Source of the DNA: Otatea glauca
Taxonomy: Eukaryota > Streptophyta > Magnoliopsida > Poales > Poaceae
Assembly (NCBI GenBank): GCA_036346275.1
Contig: CM070725.1
Span: 43,958,104-44,022,103, forward strand
Length of the DNA: 64,000 bases
Direction of reading: 5' to 3'
The notes under the pieces: model-generated
Database searches by the model: none
What the model was told of the DNA's origin: nothing
Seen by the model: only the letters and a program-made list of their open reading frames with translations
Shown: positions 10,438-21,190 of the stretch, piece by piece
How the letters are laid out: each line of letters starts with the position of its first letter
Numbering within the stretch: position 1 is the stretch's first letter
Translations under genes and position numbers: made by a program

Positions 10438-11319
10438 AAGATGATGCCCTCACCGAGAAAGTCCACGATAAGCGATGAGACCATGGACACGGCGGCGTAC
10501 GAAGCTCGCGAGGGGAGGTTCTGTCACCCTCCAGTATCCATTGCTCACAAAGAGCAACTACACGGCATGGACGATCAAAATGAAGGTGTACATGAAGCAC
10601 AAGGTGTGTGGGATGCCGTTGTGCCCAGTGTCATCGACACGCGTAAGGACTAGATGGCATTGACAGCCATCTACCATGGCATTTCGGAGGAGACATTCCT
10701 CCTACTCGCCGAAAAGGAGATGGCCAAGGAGGCATAGGAGGCATTGAAGACCATGCGTATGGGAGTTGAGTATGTCAAGGAGACGAAGATTCAAACTCTG
10801 AAGCATGAGTTTGAGGGTCTCCATGTGAAAGAAACGAAGACAGTTGATGACTTCGCTACAAGGTTGTCAGTGATTGTCAACAAGATCCGTGCTTTAGGTG
10901 ACAAAGTGGAGCAAACCTACGTCATCAAGAAGTTTCTTCGTGCCGCACCTTCAAAGTTCCTTCACATCATGTCGACGATCGAGCAATTTGGCGACCTCAA
11001 GAACATGACCGTGGAATAGGTCATTGGGTCTTTGAAGGCACGCGAGGAGTGGTTGTCCGGCTTTGGTGGTGCCGTGGAGGAAAAGCACTTGTTGTTGCCC
11101 CGTGCCGAATGGAGAGCGAAGGAGGATGCGGAGAACTCATCATACTCGTCGCAAGGACGAGGGCATGGTCATGGCCATGGCGAAGGTCGAGACAAATCCA
11201 AGGTGAGGTGCTACAATTGTCGTGACTTTGGACATTTTGCTTATGAGTATCCGACAAAGAAGGAGGAAGCACTACTCGTGGAGGCTCAAAGCGAAGACGA
11301 CGAACCTGCGCTTCTATGA
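10438..11319 (+). pseudogene. Copia-type gag (UBN2 and zinc knuckle), with stops
   Basis: The reading follows copia gag: a YPLLTKSNYTAWTIKMKVYM segment, then HEFEGLHVKETKTVDDFATRL, then VNKIRALGDKV (the UBN2 core), then a glycine/histidine-rich basic stretch and CYNCRDFGHFAYEY. The last is a CCHC knuckle whose fourth cysteine is now Tyr. A frameshift near 10520 and TAG codons at about 10651, 10736 and 11017 interrupt it, so it is not translatable as it stands. The final piece ends at 11319, about 40 bp before the 3' LTR. Confidence 0.75.
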
Positions 11320-11360
11320 GGAAGATATGTCAAAACGAAGCAACAAGATTAAGGGGTGAT

Positions 11361-11712
11361 TGTTGAAAATAATTTTGTTTTAATTGTTGTTTCCATGTTT
11401 TTTAGTCAAGTTTGCATGATTAGGAAGTTGCCTGCATGTAGAAGGAAGTAATGCATGATTAGGAAGTTGCTTGCATACAGAAGGAAGTGATGCATGATTA
11501 GGAAGGATCAGTGGTGTGATTTTCGGTTCAGGTTGTTGCCGGATCAGTATGCATAATCTATATTTAACCAGTACTTGATGTGAATAAAGTTTTGAGTTTT
11601 GTTGTGAGTCCATACTCCTGTACATGTGCATACATGTGTTTGTGAGGAACACAAGTGAGAATGTGATTCCTTAGTGAGAGAAAGGAGGGAAATCAGTGAT
11701 TGATTTCCAACA
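11361..11712 (+). repeat. 3' LTR of the gag-only element
   Basis: 352 bp, TGTTGAAAATAA...TTTCCAACA, followed by the AGCTT duplication. Confidence 0.85.
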
Positions 11713-11984
11713 AGCTTCATCGGACCGTTGTCTGACTTCAGAAAGCTCTGGAAGCTATGGGTGGTCACCGTCGTGCATAACCGGCTCGCCGGAGTTGTGC
11801 CGACGTCCCTGGTCCAACTCGGTTGGTTTGGTAGCAATGGCAGGCAAGCTCCTTCTGGGGCCACACCCGAAGTTCAGTAGCTCGGTCCAGACCAATTTTG
11901 TCGACGCGGCCTCCAGTGGGAGTTTCTGCCGGCCGGGGCACGGGACTTGTGACCGGTGGCGAAGCCACGAATTAGAGAAAATAA

Positions 11985-12110
11985 GGGTAAACTAAGTCAC
12001 ACAATAAAACAATATTTGATAAGATAGCCAAATAATACCAATACGGACAAATTTTCTTGAAATTTTAAGTGCCCAAATGCAAAATTTGGGATTAGAGGGG
12101 CGGAGGAGGG
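11985..12110. repeat. Diverged 125-bp direct repeat, right copy
   Basis: Partner of 9435-9560. It follows gtggcgaagccacgaattaga, a phrase common at the start of grass hAT-like elements, so the TMK-like fragment may abut a transposon here. Confidence 0.55.
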
Positions 12111-12304
12111 CCATGGGCCTTGCCAATGCCAGCTCTGCTCTCCCTCCGTTATTCTCCCTAATGAAAGTGTCTTTAATCCTATATTTTCGACGCAAATCTA
12201 ACATTATTATTCTCCTATGACCAAAATTTCCTTATGAATATTTTAAAATGACATCTATTTCGAAACATAAGTGCTGGTATGCAATATCTATTTTGCTTGC
12301 TTCG

Positions 12305-12522
12305 TTTTTTCTTACTGAATGCAAGATAATATGGGACCCCTCTCACTCTCCTCTGAAGATGGTTGTAAACTCTTAGATCTCGTATGGAATGCAAGAATTT
12401 CACAGGAATTTCGCAAAAACATTTAATTACCGCGTTGCAAATGGGCCTTACTCTAAAAATTAACGAGTCGCTAACGGTGTGTTGCACGATTATCGATGCA
12501 AACTGCTAGCCTATTCATTAAC
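12305..12522. repeat. Dispersed repeat, copy 2, with an empty MITE site
   Basis: Partner of 6932-7154. The single tttttctta at 12306-12314 stands where copy 1 has this 9-mer duplicated around the MITE, so it acts as a paralogous empty site. Confidence 0.55.
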
Positions 12523-13024
12523 TGTGCCCGTGGCTCCGGGCAAAGTTTGATAGGATTTCACGAAGTGTGCGCGGCCCTTTACAACTGGCTAGCGGTTTAG
12601 CTGCAACTTAAGCTGTCTCTGTGAGGCTGGTATCGAAAAGCGATGGTCCATATTTTTTTAAGGGATACTAAAATAAAACTGATGTACCGATTTGTTACTG
12701 TAGCAAATAATATAATAGTAACTAACCATATATTCTTAACTGATCCGGACCGTCTTTTGCAGTCTCCGCCTGAACCACGTCCTTACAACTGCGTAGCACT
12801 ATTTCGATTTATTCAGCTATCAAACACAAAGTCAACAGGGAGCTAAACGCGAGTTTACATTTGTATCGCATGTTTGAAGATTCTGTATACGCAGAATCTA
12901 CAGACCGAAGTGTACTGCTCCAATCTGGAACAAATGCCACCCCAAAACAATCTCAAGCTCCTCGCGTCGTCTTACACACGGTAAATAACTAGTACAGTAA
13001 TCAAACGATGAACAAAGGAATAAA
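12523..13024. other. Intergenic, nothing recognised
   Basis: No gene or bounded repeat was seen. Confidence 0.35.
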
Positions 13025-13534
13025 TAAGGGTGAAAATGGATTGGATACGGGTGGATATTGTTCTTCTCGTATCTAAATTTATATTTTTTTACTGGATTTG
13101 GAACCAGATACGGATACGGAACGGATATGTCATGGATTCGAATCAAAAACGGATAAAGATATACGGATAATGCACATAACCATAGTAGCAAGTTATATAT
13201 CAATCAAACCTAATAGACGTTATAGAAAGGATACGCTACTTGAGGATCAATAGAACCAACTAATTATCAATATAAATGGATTGCCAAAAAAAATATGATG
13301 AAAATGGGCTGGGCCTTACTGATATCCAAATAAAAAAAATCTAGATATCCGAATAGAAAAAATCCGGATATTCGAATCCCGTCCTGTATTTACCAGATAT
13401 TAGCTGCTCAGAATCTAATCCCGAATCTGGATTTAAGTATCCAGATCTTGTCCCGGATCCGGCCGAATAGTCAAATTTGGACCCGAATCTGATCCCAGAT
13501 CGGGCAAAAAATATTCGACTAGTTTTCACACCTA
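13025..13534. mobile_element. Non-autonomous hAT element with CGGATA subterminal words
   Basis: Ends taagggtgaaaatgg and gttttcacaccta are imperfect inverted repeats of the Ac-like type. Flanking octamers ggaataaa and aaaataag agree at 5 of 8. Many ggata/atccgg words fill both ends (ggatacgg, ccggatattcg), as in the larger element at 14462-16641, so the two may share a transposase. No coding capacity. Confidence 0.55.
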
Positions 13535-13576
13535 AAAATAAGTAAAGACCAAAAAGACAAGTAGCAAAGAACAAAA

Positions 13577-13766
13577 TATTCCCTCTGTCCAAGTTTATAT
13601 GATGTATTTTCTCTTGTGCATAGATAATGACATATTGATATGACTAGAATATCCCTAATTATTATCTCTAAACACTATATTCAAATCATACTATTTTTGT
13701 ATTGAAATATGAAATACAGCCTATAATTTTTGCACGTGATGTTCAAATATACGACTTAAGGGAGTA
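13577..13766. mobile_element. Stowaway-type MITE
   Basis: It starts attccctctgtccaagttt and ends cgacttaagggagtag, the ctccctc...gagggag-type ends of Stowaway (Tc1/mariner). The interior is AT-rich. The TA duplication is not clean. Confidence 0.55.
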
Positions 13767-14461
13767 GCGTTTTTAAAGGAAAAGAAAAAAAACCACGAAG
13801 AAAAAATCACGTCATGGTTAGTGGTGTGGAACTTTGGATGCAGGACACTCACAGGAAAAAGATCTAATGTAGTTATGTAAAGGTTGTAACTTTAGCAGTT
13901 GTAGATTGACTGTTTGATAAAAAGCGATGATTCAGATCTTTTATAGTACCTTTCGGAAAATACTTTAGCAACCTGGCATTGTTCCACGATCTAACTGTCG
14001 GTTGCTTCGATTGAGCGATGATGACAAAGGATTACAATTTAAGTTGCAGTCCTCTTACAAACTACACAGGAACTCCATCATCGAGTGGGCCCACACGCCA
14101 ATGCCCCTCCGTACTACAACTGAGTGACAAGTGAGGACACCTCTCTAGTGGCTAGTACTAAAATAAGATCATGTGTACGTGTTCTTTGCCACAACACTCC
14201 GCCTCTTTCCATCCGTGGGCGCCTACTCCACAGGAAGCTTCTAGAACCTTCGAGAGATGATGAGCGGTAGCAGCCAAGGAGGGCGAGGAGGAGGTGGCGG
14301 AGAGGTGGCCGCCTCTGTCATCGTGCTGCCATGCTGCCTTCTGCTCCTTGCCGCTAGCGCTGCCGCGCAGGGTCCTCGTGCCCCTCTATCTATAAAACCC
14401 CGAAGGGTAAGCTCCTCATCTCCCCCCTTTGGCTACCTGGAGATGGTTCTAAGCCTATAAT

Positions 14462-16641
14462 TAGGGGTGCAATCGGATCGGATAATTCCAACATACCAGA
14501 TAGCTTCGGTTCGAATTCGGATATTTTTTCGGATAGTTCTCGGATTTAGATTCGGTTTCTGATATTTTGTTCCGGATTCGGATTCAGATTTGAGAGATCG
14601 CTATCCGTCGGATCAGTATATTTCGAGAATATTTTCGGATATATCCGAACCAATTAAATCGGGAATCCGAAAATCATCATGGCCCATATGTGGCCCAACA
14701 AACTAGTAAGTAGTAACCCTAGCTCTCTCTTGATTTCCCGTCCAGCCGTCCTCCACTCCACTCCACTCATGTGAGCACGACCTTCGATCCTCCTCCGTCC
14801 CCTCACACGCCGCCACGCCGCTGATGCTCTCCGTCCCTCCCGTCGCTGCCCTCTGCTCCCTTTGCCCCTTCCGCCGCCCCTCCCACCGCCGCCCTCTCCT
14901 CCCTTCGCCCCTTCTGCCGCCCCTCCGCTTGCTGCCCTCCGCGCATCCCGTCGTCCCCCTTCACTCCCTCCAACCTCCCGCCCCCGCCCTTCACTCCCTC
15001 CGGCCTCCGCCCCTCTCGCAGTCCTCCACTCCTCCGGCTGCCCCTACCTCCGCCCCTCCCGTCGCCGCCCCTACCTCCTCTCCCTCCGCCCCTTCCGTCG
15101 CCCCTCCCGCAGTCCTCCCGCCACCCTTCACTCCCTTCGCCCCTCCTGCCACCCCTCTCGTTGTCCTCTGCCCTACCTCCACCCCTCCTAGCGGTGTTAT
15201 CGGCGGCTGGGCTACTGCTCATCGTCGCGCAGCTCTACTTCCTCCCCCTATCCTGTTCTGTCTTTGACACGAACGTAGCGTGGCGCACCGCAGTCCCGCG
15301 CGTGCTCCTGCCGTCTCCATCTGATGAGGAAGAGGAGGGGGTAGATGGTGCGGAAGAACGAGAAGAGGCGTAACTGGCAGCGAAGCGGTCGAGGAACGGA
15401 GATGCCAGGGGACTCGCTGGTCGGTATCGGTCTTGTGTTTCTTGATTTCCGTTGAATTGTAGAAGCTCTCATTTCTTTATTGATATTGGATTACGATGGC
15501 TTAAGATTGTATTTGCAACGATCGGTAAAATTGGTAAGATATGTCACAAATGCTGATCCTTTAGGTGGAGCTCTTCCTGCATGTGCCAATTGGTGAATTG
15601 GGTGGAACAATTGGTAGTAAAGGTGTTGCATGGTGTGACAATCTTTGCATTGTTATGTATTGGTTGTTGTCGTGATAGGCGTAGTTGTTGTGGTGATTCG
15701 GTGATTGTTCGGTGGAGTTGTTGTTACTGTGCACATTAATTGGACTATGAGAATAGATTGGATAGGGCCATAGGAATGACTTCTCGGTTTATTGTAAAAG
15801 TGAGGTTAGTGGTCATGATTTTGAATGGGTAGCAATGAAAAATGACTTCTCGGTTTTTTGTCCATGGATTGACAACTATTGTCATACATTTCTCTAATGG
15901 AGCAGACCAGATTATGATCTAAAGTTTGCTTCGTAGTACTATAAAATAGTAAAATAATATTTTTTTATTAATGTTAAACATGTCATGCACTCTTGTTACC
16001 TTTTGTTTTGTAGGATGAGACTATGGTGGTGGCTGATAATGATTGAGTGCTTGTCGAGGACAAGTAACCATCATCATGGACTCGTTGTCTCTTGAGATAT
16101 TGCCAGCCTGACTTAGCCACTTCGGTCTTCGAACTCTTATATAAGATTGTGTCATTGTTGAGTTTTCTGTCTGTATGATGTAATTCAAATATTATCGACT
16201 TGTGGTATTGTCTCTTTCATGAAAACATGGAATTATGGACCTTATGGTCATGTTATCGACTTATCGTAATATTATTTACGTATCATTATATATTTCAAAA
16301 CTTGTCATATGTGTAACATTCAAATTTAGTGTACTTTTGCAACTTTGTTGGATTGCCTAATAAAATGACTTGTTAGACTGCGATAATCTTGTTGCATGTT
16401 GAACTCATACGGTTGGTTAACCAGTACTATATGTGTGTTTTATGCGGTATCTATTTTAGCGCGTTATCCGACAAAAATTATTCGATACCATATCAATTCC
16501 GCTCCATATTCGATTTGAATCCGCGACCGATATTATCCACGTCATATTCGTATCCGGTAATATCCGAATCCGACAAAAAATATGGTTTAGGATATGAAAA
16601 AAGCGAGATATAAGACCAAATCTGAGCCGATTGCACTCCTT
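14462..16641. mobile_element. 2.2-kb hAT-type element in intron 1 of the GDPDL pseudogene
   Basis: A perfect 8-bp duplication CCTATAAT (14454-14461 and 16642-16649) flanks an element with ends taggggtgcaatcgga and tccgattgcac-type (gccgattgcactcctt). Subterminal cggata/tatccg words cluster at 14475-14660 and 16465-16575. The middle has a C-rich exon- or UTR-like tract (14745-15240) and a longer AT-rich tail, but no recognisable hAT transposase domain. Overlapping proline-rich and arginine-rich frames in the C-rich tract look compositional. It may be a deletion derivative or a carrier of captured sequence. Confidence 0.75.
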
Positions 16642-16738
16642 CCTATAATCCTCTCTCTAGTTTCATGTTCTGTCCTCGGGGGACATGAGTCGAATTATTA
16701 TTATTATTATTAGGCAGCACGAGTGCATGACACCTGTA

Positions 16739-18124
16739 TGTTAGTGTTATGCCCTTGAGGCAATCATTTAGATGATTGTAACATGACTATGTTTATGAAT
16801 AATAATATGATTATTGGTCCAATGAATGTATATCATTGTATTGATCAACAAGTATGTGACTTGCTTATGAAGCTCTTTACTTATTGATGTAATTCGATAA
16901 ATATCTCTGATCGGATATCATCGTATAGGACAACGATGAATAGATCAGCACATTTAGTGATCGATGATCATGCTTCATAGATCATGGGATATGGAGATAT
17001 CATCTATACGTTGTGGACGCATGTTGAAGAACATGGGTTAGATAGACCCGCAATGGGACACTGTGAGAATATTTCATTCTTATGTGTCATCAGTGTATCT
17101 CATACCTAGTAAATGTATGATCCTTAGACCTGAAATTATCATATTCCCTACATGTGTAATAGTTTTCCTTGGGGCTATCAAACACTACTCCCTAACCGGA
17201 TAGTTATAAAGGTAGCTTTCATGTTTACTATGAAACGTGCAGAGAGAAGTGAGCAGTCAAGATGGAATTTGCCACTCCAATGAAACGGAGATATATGACA
17301 AGGCCACTTGTGTGATATGATTAAGGAAGTGCATGGTCATGCCGTGATTGAGGAGTCAATCACAACTTATTAATATATCACGGATACGAGAGATGGATTG
17401 AATCATCAAAGGATGACATTCTTCTCGCCTTGAGATCAATCTTCATATACTTGGCAAAGGAATTATCACATGAGTACTTTTGATAGGTTCTGTCCGATTT
17501 GATCATAGTATGTTTGGGAGTTGGCATACTTTGCAAGGAGCCGCTACCAACTATTGGATTGAAAATGAGTTTTCCGAATCCATGTCCAAACGTACGTGAA
17601 CCTGCAGGGTCACATACTTAATAGGCTGGGACGCATTAATTTGGATTGGATCCGTAATTAATGGACCTCGTGGGCTTAGCACGCGAATGGGCCCTGGTTT
17701 AGGGTTTCATCTCGTGGCTATATAAGGAGGGGAGGAGGGTGAGTGCAGGGTGTGCTTTCCCACGGTTTAGAAGTGATTCACTCGAAACCCTAGCCTCCTC
17801 CTCTCGTTGCCCCTGCCGAGCGACCAAGTGCTTGCACACCGACGCACGGCGTTCCATCCCTGGACGTGTGGACTACTGCAGTGACGCTGCTGCGACTGCG
17901 GCGTGGGAGGACGATCCACGGCGAGGCGAGGACGATCGAGGCGAGGACGATCCACTCCATCGACGCTACGACTGTGACGAGGACGATCCACTACATCGAC
18001 GCGCGAAGGATTCCGCAACTGCGCGTCTAGTAGTAATCTAATCTTTGATCCCCTTCTTGCGAGTAGCTTTCTGGTTATGCGGTAGTTTTTTTTGTGCTAG
18101 TGTAGCATACCGCGTTTCTCTTCA
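16739..18124 (+). repeat. Solo LTR, 1.39 kb, in intron 1 of the GDPDL pseudogene
   Basis: TGTTAGTG...TCTCTTCA, flanked by the 5-bp duplication CTGTA (16734-16738 and 18125-18129). A TATA box (ctatataagg) at 17718-17727 sets the plus orientation. The following GC-rich part (17760-18040) would be R-U5; the 100-aa frame there has no domain. No primer site, polypurine tract or second LTR is nearby, so this is a solo LTR left by recombination. The start phrase tgttatgcccttgaggc suggests a copia family; that is inference. Confidence 0.75.
17718..17727 (+). promoter_or_regulatory. TATA box of the solo LTR
   Basis: ctatataagg followed by a purine-rich ggggaggagggtg stretch; the likely LTR core promoter. 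Confidence 0.5.
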
Positions 18125-18239
18125 CTGTACTCGGTAATTTTTATTGTGAGGAATTGTACTTTTTTTAACGAAACCGGGGGACCCCTACCTGGGAATATAT
18201 AGATGATAGAAAACAGTCAACTAGTACAAGAAAGGAAGA

Positions 18240-18354
18240 ATTGATCATTTGCCCTGTTTTAGTTGGTGCAATTGATCATTTACTCTGTTTGTGTCACTGA
18301 TATGTGGCCTCAGGACCCGCATGTCAGTGAGACATCACGGGGCAAATGATCAAT
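18240..18354. repeat. Short inverted repeat, MITE-like
   Basis: Arms attgatcatttgccctg (18240-18256) and cggggcaaatgatcaat (18338-18354) are near-perfect inverted copies. They enclose a segment with a further gatcattta word. Probably part of a small foldback element in intron 1. Confidence 0.45.
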
Positions 18355-20102
18355 AGCGCAAGTAAACGAGAAAAAATTATCAATTATTCCTACAAGGAAC
18401 GGCCATGTTCAAGAAAAAAAAATCTCGCACCAAGGACCCAAATGGAGAAAAAAAAACTAAGACATATTACATGGTACTACTCCTTTCTCTCCATCTAAGT
18501 AGCCAAGAATCAACGGACTTCACTAGCAAATTATTCTTCGTTCGGTTCTTCACCAACCCAAGTTCTTGCCTGTATGATGACACCACCCGATAAGGAGCTA
18601 TATCAAGTCAAACATGTTTTTGATCTCCTCGCTCTCTTTTATGTTAGGACGAATGACTATAGTGTTCTCACTGAAGTGTCGATGATTGAGCATATTGAAG
18701 GAAGAAATTGTCCATGAGTGGAAGTCTACGAGCATGAGCTGTTACAATAGCATAAGGTTGTAGCTTCTTCTTTGAGGGCTAGGCTGAGAATTTGTTGCAG
18801 CGATGTTTGTTATCCTTCACTCAATCTTTGTCAAAGGGGTCCCGCATGGAGATTATGTATGCACAGTGGATTATGATTCGTAATAGCGAACCGGGCTTCC
18901 CTGTTTTCTCTAGGCTTTAGCACTATAGCTCTATGAATCAAGATGTATCAAGTGATTTGCTAGTAGTACTTTGTTATGAGAGACTGAGAGTATTCGGTGT
19001 GTGTTTTTTATTTCCTGATTTGAATTTGTAGCCCGAATTCAAGTTATTCAACTGCAACGAGCATTTGTTATTGTGCAGGTAATGCTCCTCTTCATAGCTA
19101 AAGATGGTTTTTCAGGAGTATTTCCTGATTCCAGTCAAAATGCATTTGTTTTGGCATTGACTGTTACCACGTCTGACACAAGTTTGTGGTGTGATGTGCA
19201 ATTAACCAAGGATGGTGTTGGAATTTGCTTCCGGGATGTAAAGATGGACAATTGCACCGATATCAACCAAATTTACCCAGCGGGAAAACAGACATATAGA
19301 ATCAATGGTGTGTGAACAACTGGATGGTTCCCTCATAGACTATACCTTGTCTTCGCTGCGAAGTGTTACTATTTGTGAGTACCAACATACTTTTTTCAAC
19401 TCTTTTTTTAATTAGAGAAACTCATGCTGGTATGTTAGTACCCAGTACATTAATACATTTCAACTGTATAGCAAATACAGATTAACAAGAACCAAGTACT
19501 GAAGTACATGAGCACATACTGTGCTACACATGGTACCACCATGCTCATGCAATCGCAGAATATCCTCTTGCTTTATATTATTTCACTTCTAACCAAAATT
19601 GGATGTTGTCCTCATGTTTTTGCCTTTTAGTTCTTGGCATACACACTGTTTAATTTTTCTTCTAATTGATATTTTAAATGATCTTCTAATAGTCTCAAGC
19701 GTTTTAGATTTTATTTTCTTGGATGACTAAACACTTTTTCGAAAGGCATGCTCAGTTGATGAGATATTTGTAGCTATGCTTCTGTACTACTCATTGTCTA
19801 TCATTGAGCAGTAACGCAGGCAATTTGATCTCGCTCCAACAAATTTGACTTCGCCTACTTTCCCATCCTTTCTGTTACCAACATCACGTCCTTGGTCAAG
19901 CCATCTTCTCTTTGGTTGAATATTGAGGTTGAGTTACTGTCCTTGCAACTTGAACATTTAAAATCTGTTGTTGCTAGTTCTTCATGACTCATGAGTACTT
20001 CAAATGCTAACTTACTTTTCATTTATGCAGCATGACATTTTGTACAGAGAGCATGGTTTGAACATGACAAACTACATTCTTTCAATCCAAAAGCGTGTTG
20101 CT

Positions 20103-20196
20103 GTGAAGTATATTTCGTCACCTGAATTGGGTTTTCTCCAAAGTATATCGTGAAGTATGTTTCGTTACCTGAATAGGGTTTTCTCCAAAGTATATC
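20103..20196 (+). repeat. 47-bp tandem duplication in a pseudo-exon
   Basis: Two copies of a 47-bp unit starting gtgaagtat.tttcgt.acctga abut at 20149/20150. The period is not a multiple of three, so the duplication alone shifts the GDPDL frame; the second copy also has a TAG. Confidence 0.85.
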
Positions 20197-20594
20197 TGGA
20201 AGAGTTAATTGTAAAACGAAGCTAGTTTATCGCTTTCATGATGCAACCCTTTCCGACCCTTCTACAAACCAAACATATGGCTCTTTGTTGAGAAACGTGA
20301 CATTTATCAAGACTATTGCTTCTGGTATAATGGTTCCCAAGAATTACATTTGGTCAGTGACAACTGATAACTATATCCAACCTTCCACATCGATTGTCAC
20401 AGATTCCCACAATGCAGTTCTAGAAATATATATGCCTCTGACTTCGCGAATGATAGAATTATTCCCTATAACTATAGTTATGATCCGTTGGAAGAATATC
20501 TGTTATTTATCAGTGATAGTGGCTTCTCTGTTGATGGCGTTTAACAGAACACACACACACACTGCAGCAGAGGCTATTGGTATGTTTCTATTTT

Positions 20595-20737
20595 GAGCAG
20601 TGCTTCAATGCTTTACTTCTCAATACAAGTTGCACAAATCTTAAAGCAAGCGAAGAGGTAATTAATCACCATCTACCCTTCATTCATGCTTTAATATTTG
20701 TGCAACTGTAAAAAAGAAAAACATTGAAGCACCTCTC
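20595..20737. mobile_element. 143-bp Mutator-type MITE, copy 1
   Basis: Flanked by the 9-bp duplication TTCTATTTT (20586-20594 and 20738-20746). Ends gagcagtgcttcaatg and cattgaagcacctctc are inverted repeats, and the arms extend about 40 bp (through gttgcacaaat/atttgtgcaac), so the element is nearly a hairpin. It lies in an intron of the GDPDL pseudogene. Confidence 0.85.
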
Positions 20738-20796
20738 TTCTATTTTTTGTGTTAATTATTTATTAGAGCTTTATCTGCAGCATGTTGTCACACTGA

Positions 20797-20939
20797 AAGT
20801 AGTGTTTCAATGCTTTCTCTTTCAATACAGGTTGCATAAATCTTGAAGCAAACGAAAGAGTAAGTAATCATCATCTATCATTCATTCATGCTTTAATATT
20901 TGTGCAATTGTCAAAAGGAAAAGCATGGAAGCACCTCTC
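20797..20939. mobile_element. 143-bp Mutator-type MITE, copy 2
   Basis: Same family as the copies on either side (agtgtttcaatgcttt...catggaagcacctctc). The left terminus has diverged and no matching 9-bp duplication is left, so the exact start is approximate. Confidence 0.7.
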
Positions 20940-21047
20940 GGACGAAATTAACAATAGTGACTTGAGACGTGAGTTGCTTTATCGCATAATTGAGATAATT
21001 TGTTAATATTGTTTACTCTAAAAAGTAGCTCCTCTATACTTAGAAAT

Positions 21048-21190
21048 GAGCAGTGCTTCAATGCTTTCCCTCCTAATACAAGTTGCACAAATTTTGAAGC
21101 AAATGAAGGGGTAAGTAATCACCCTCTACCCTTTATTCATGTTTTAATATTTGTGCAATTGTAAAAAAGAGAAGCATAGAAGCACCTCTC
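21048..21190. mobile_element. 143-bp Mutator-type MITE, copy 3
   Basis: Flanked by the 9-bp duplication CTTAGAAAT (21039-21047 and 21191-21199). Same length and ends as copy 1. The different duplication shows an insertion of its own rather than a tandem duplication of copy 1. Confidence 0.85.

Larger units (their letters stand above)
10062..11712 (+). mobile_element. Gag-only copia-type LTR element (TR-GAG-like)
   Basis: A complete 1651-bp element flanked by the 5-bp duplication AGCTT (10057-10061 and 11713-11717). LTRs are 10062-10409 (348 bp) and 11361-11712 (352 bp), both TGTTG...CAACA. A tRNA-iMet-type primer site (tggtatcaaagct) starts at 10412 and a purine tract (aaggggtga) sits at 11351-11359. 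The interior encodes only a UBN2-type gag. There is no room for protease, integrase or reverse transcriptase, matching the described class of terminal-repeat elements with a gag domain. It would depend on an autonomous copia element. The LTRs differ at many positions, so it is not recent. Confidence 0.85.
9866..11976 (+). pseudogene. TMK-like LRR receptor-kinase fragment, interrupted by an LTR element
   Basis: Left part 9866-10061 reads as plant LRRs (NLVRLALANNFLVGPVSATL, then HLDLSYNHPSGPI), with two in-frame TAG codons. Right part 11713-11976 continues the same repeat and ends GPHPKFSSSVQTNF...GSFCRPGHGTCDRW, the layout that closes an LRR block in TMK-type receptor kinases (a GP.P.F-type segment, then a Cys-containing GxxC..D stretch). 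Removing the 1651-bp LTR element and one AGCTT brings HNSF and IGPLSDF into one frame, so the element entered an existing LRR. No transmembrane segment or kinase domain is present. It is a fragment broken by stops, a shift near 11780-11850 and the insertion. Confidence 0.65.

Noticed and set aside
14803..15373. Proline-rich and glycine-rich frames of 60-147 aa on both strands
   Set aside because: C-rich low-complexity tract inside a hAT element; frames are open because of composition.
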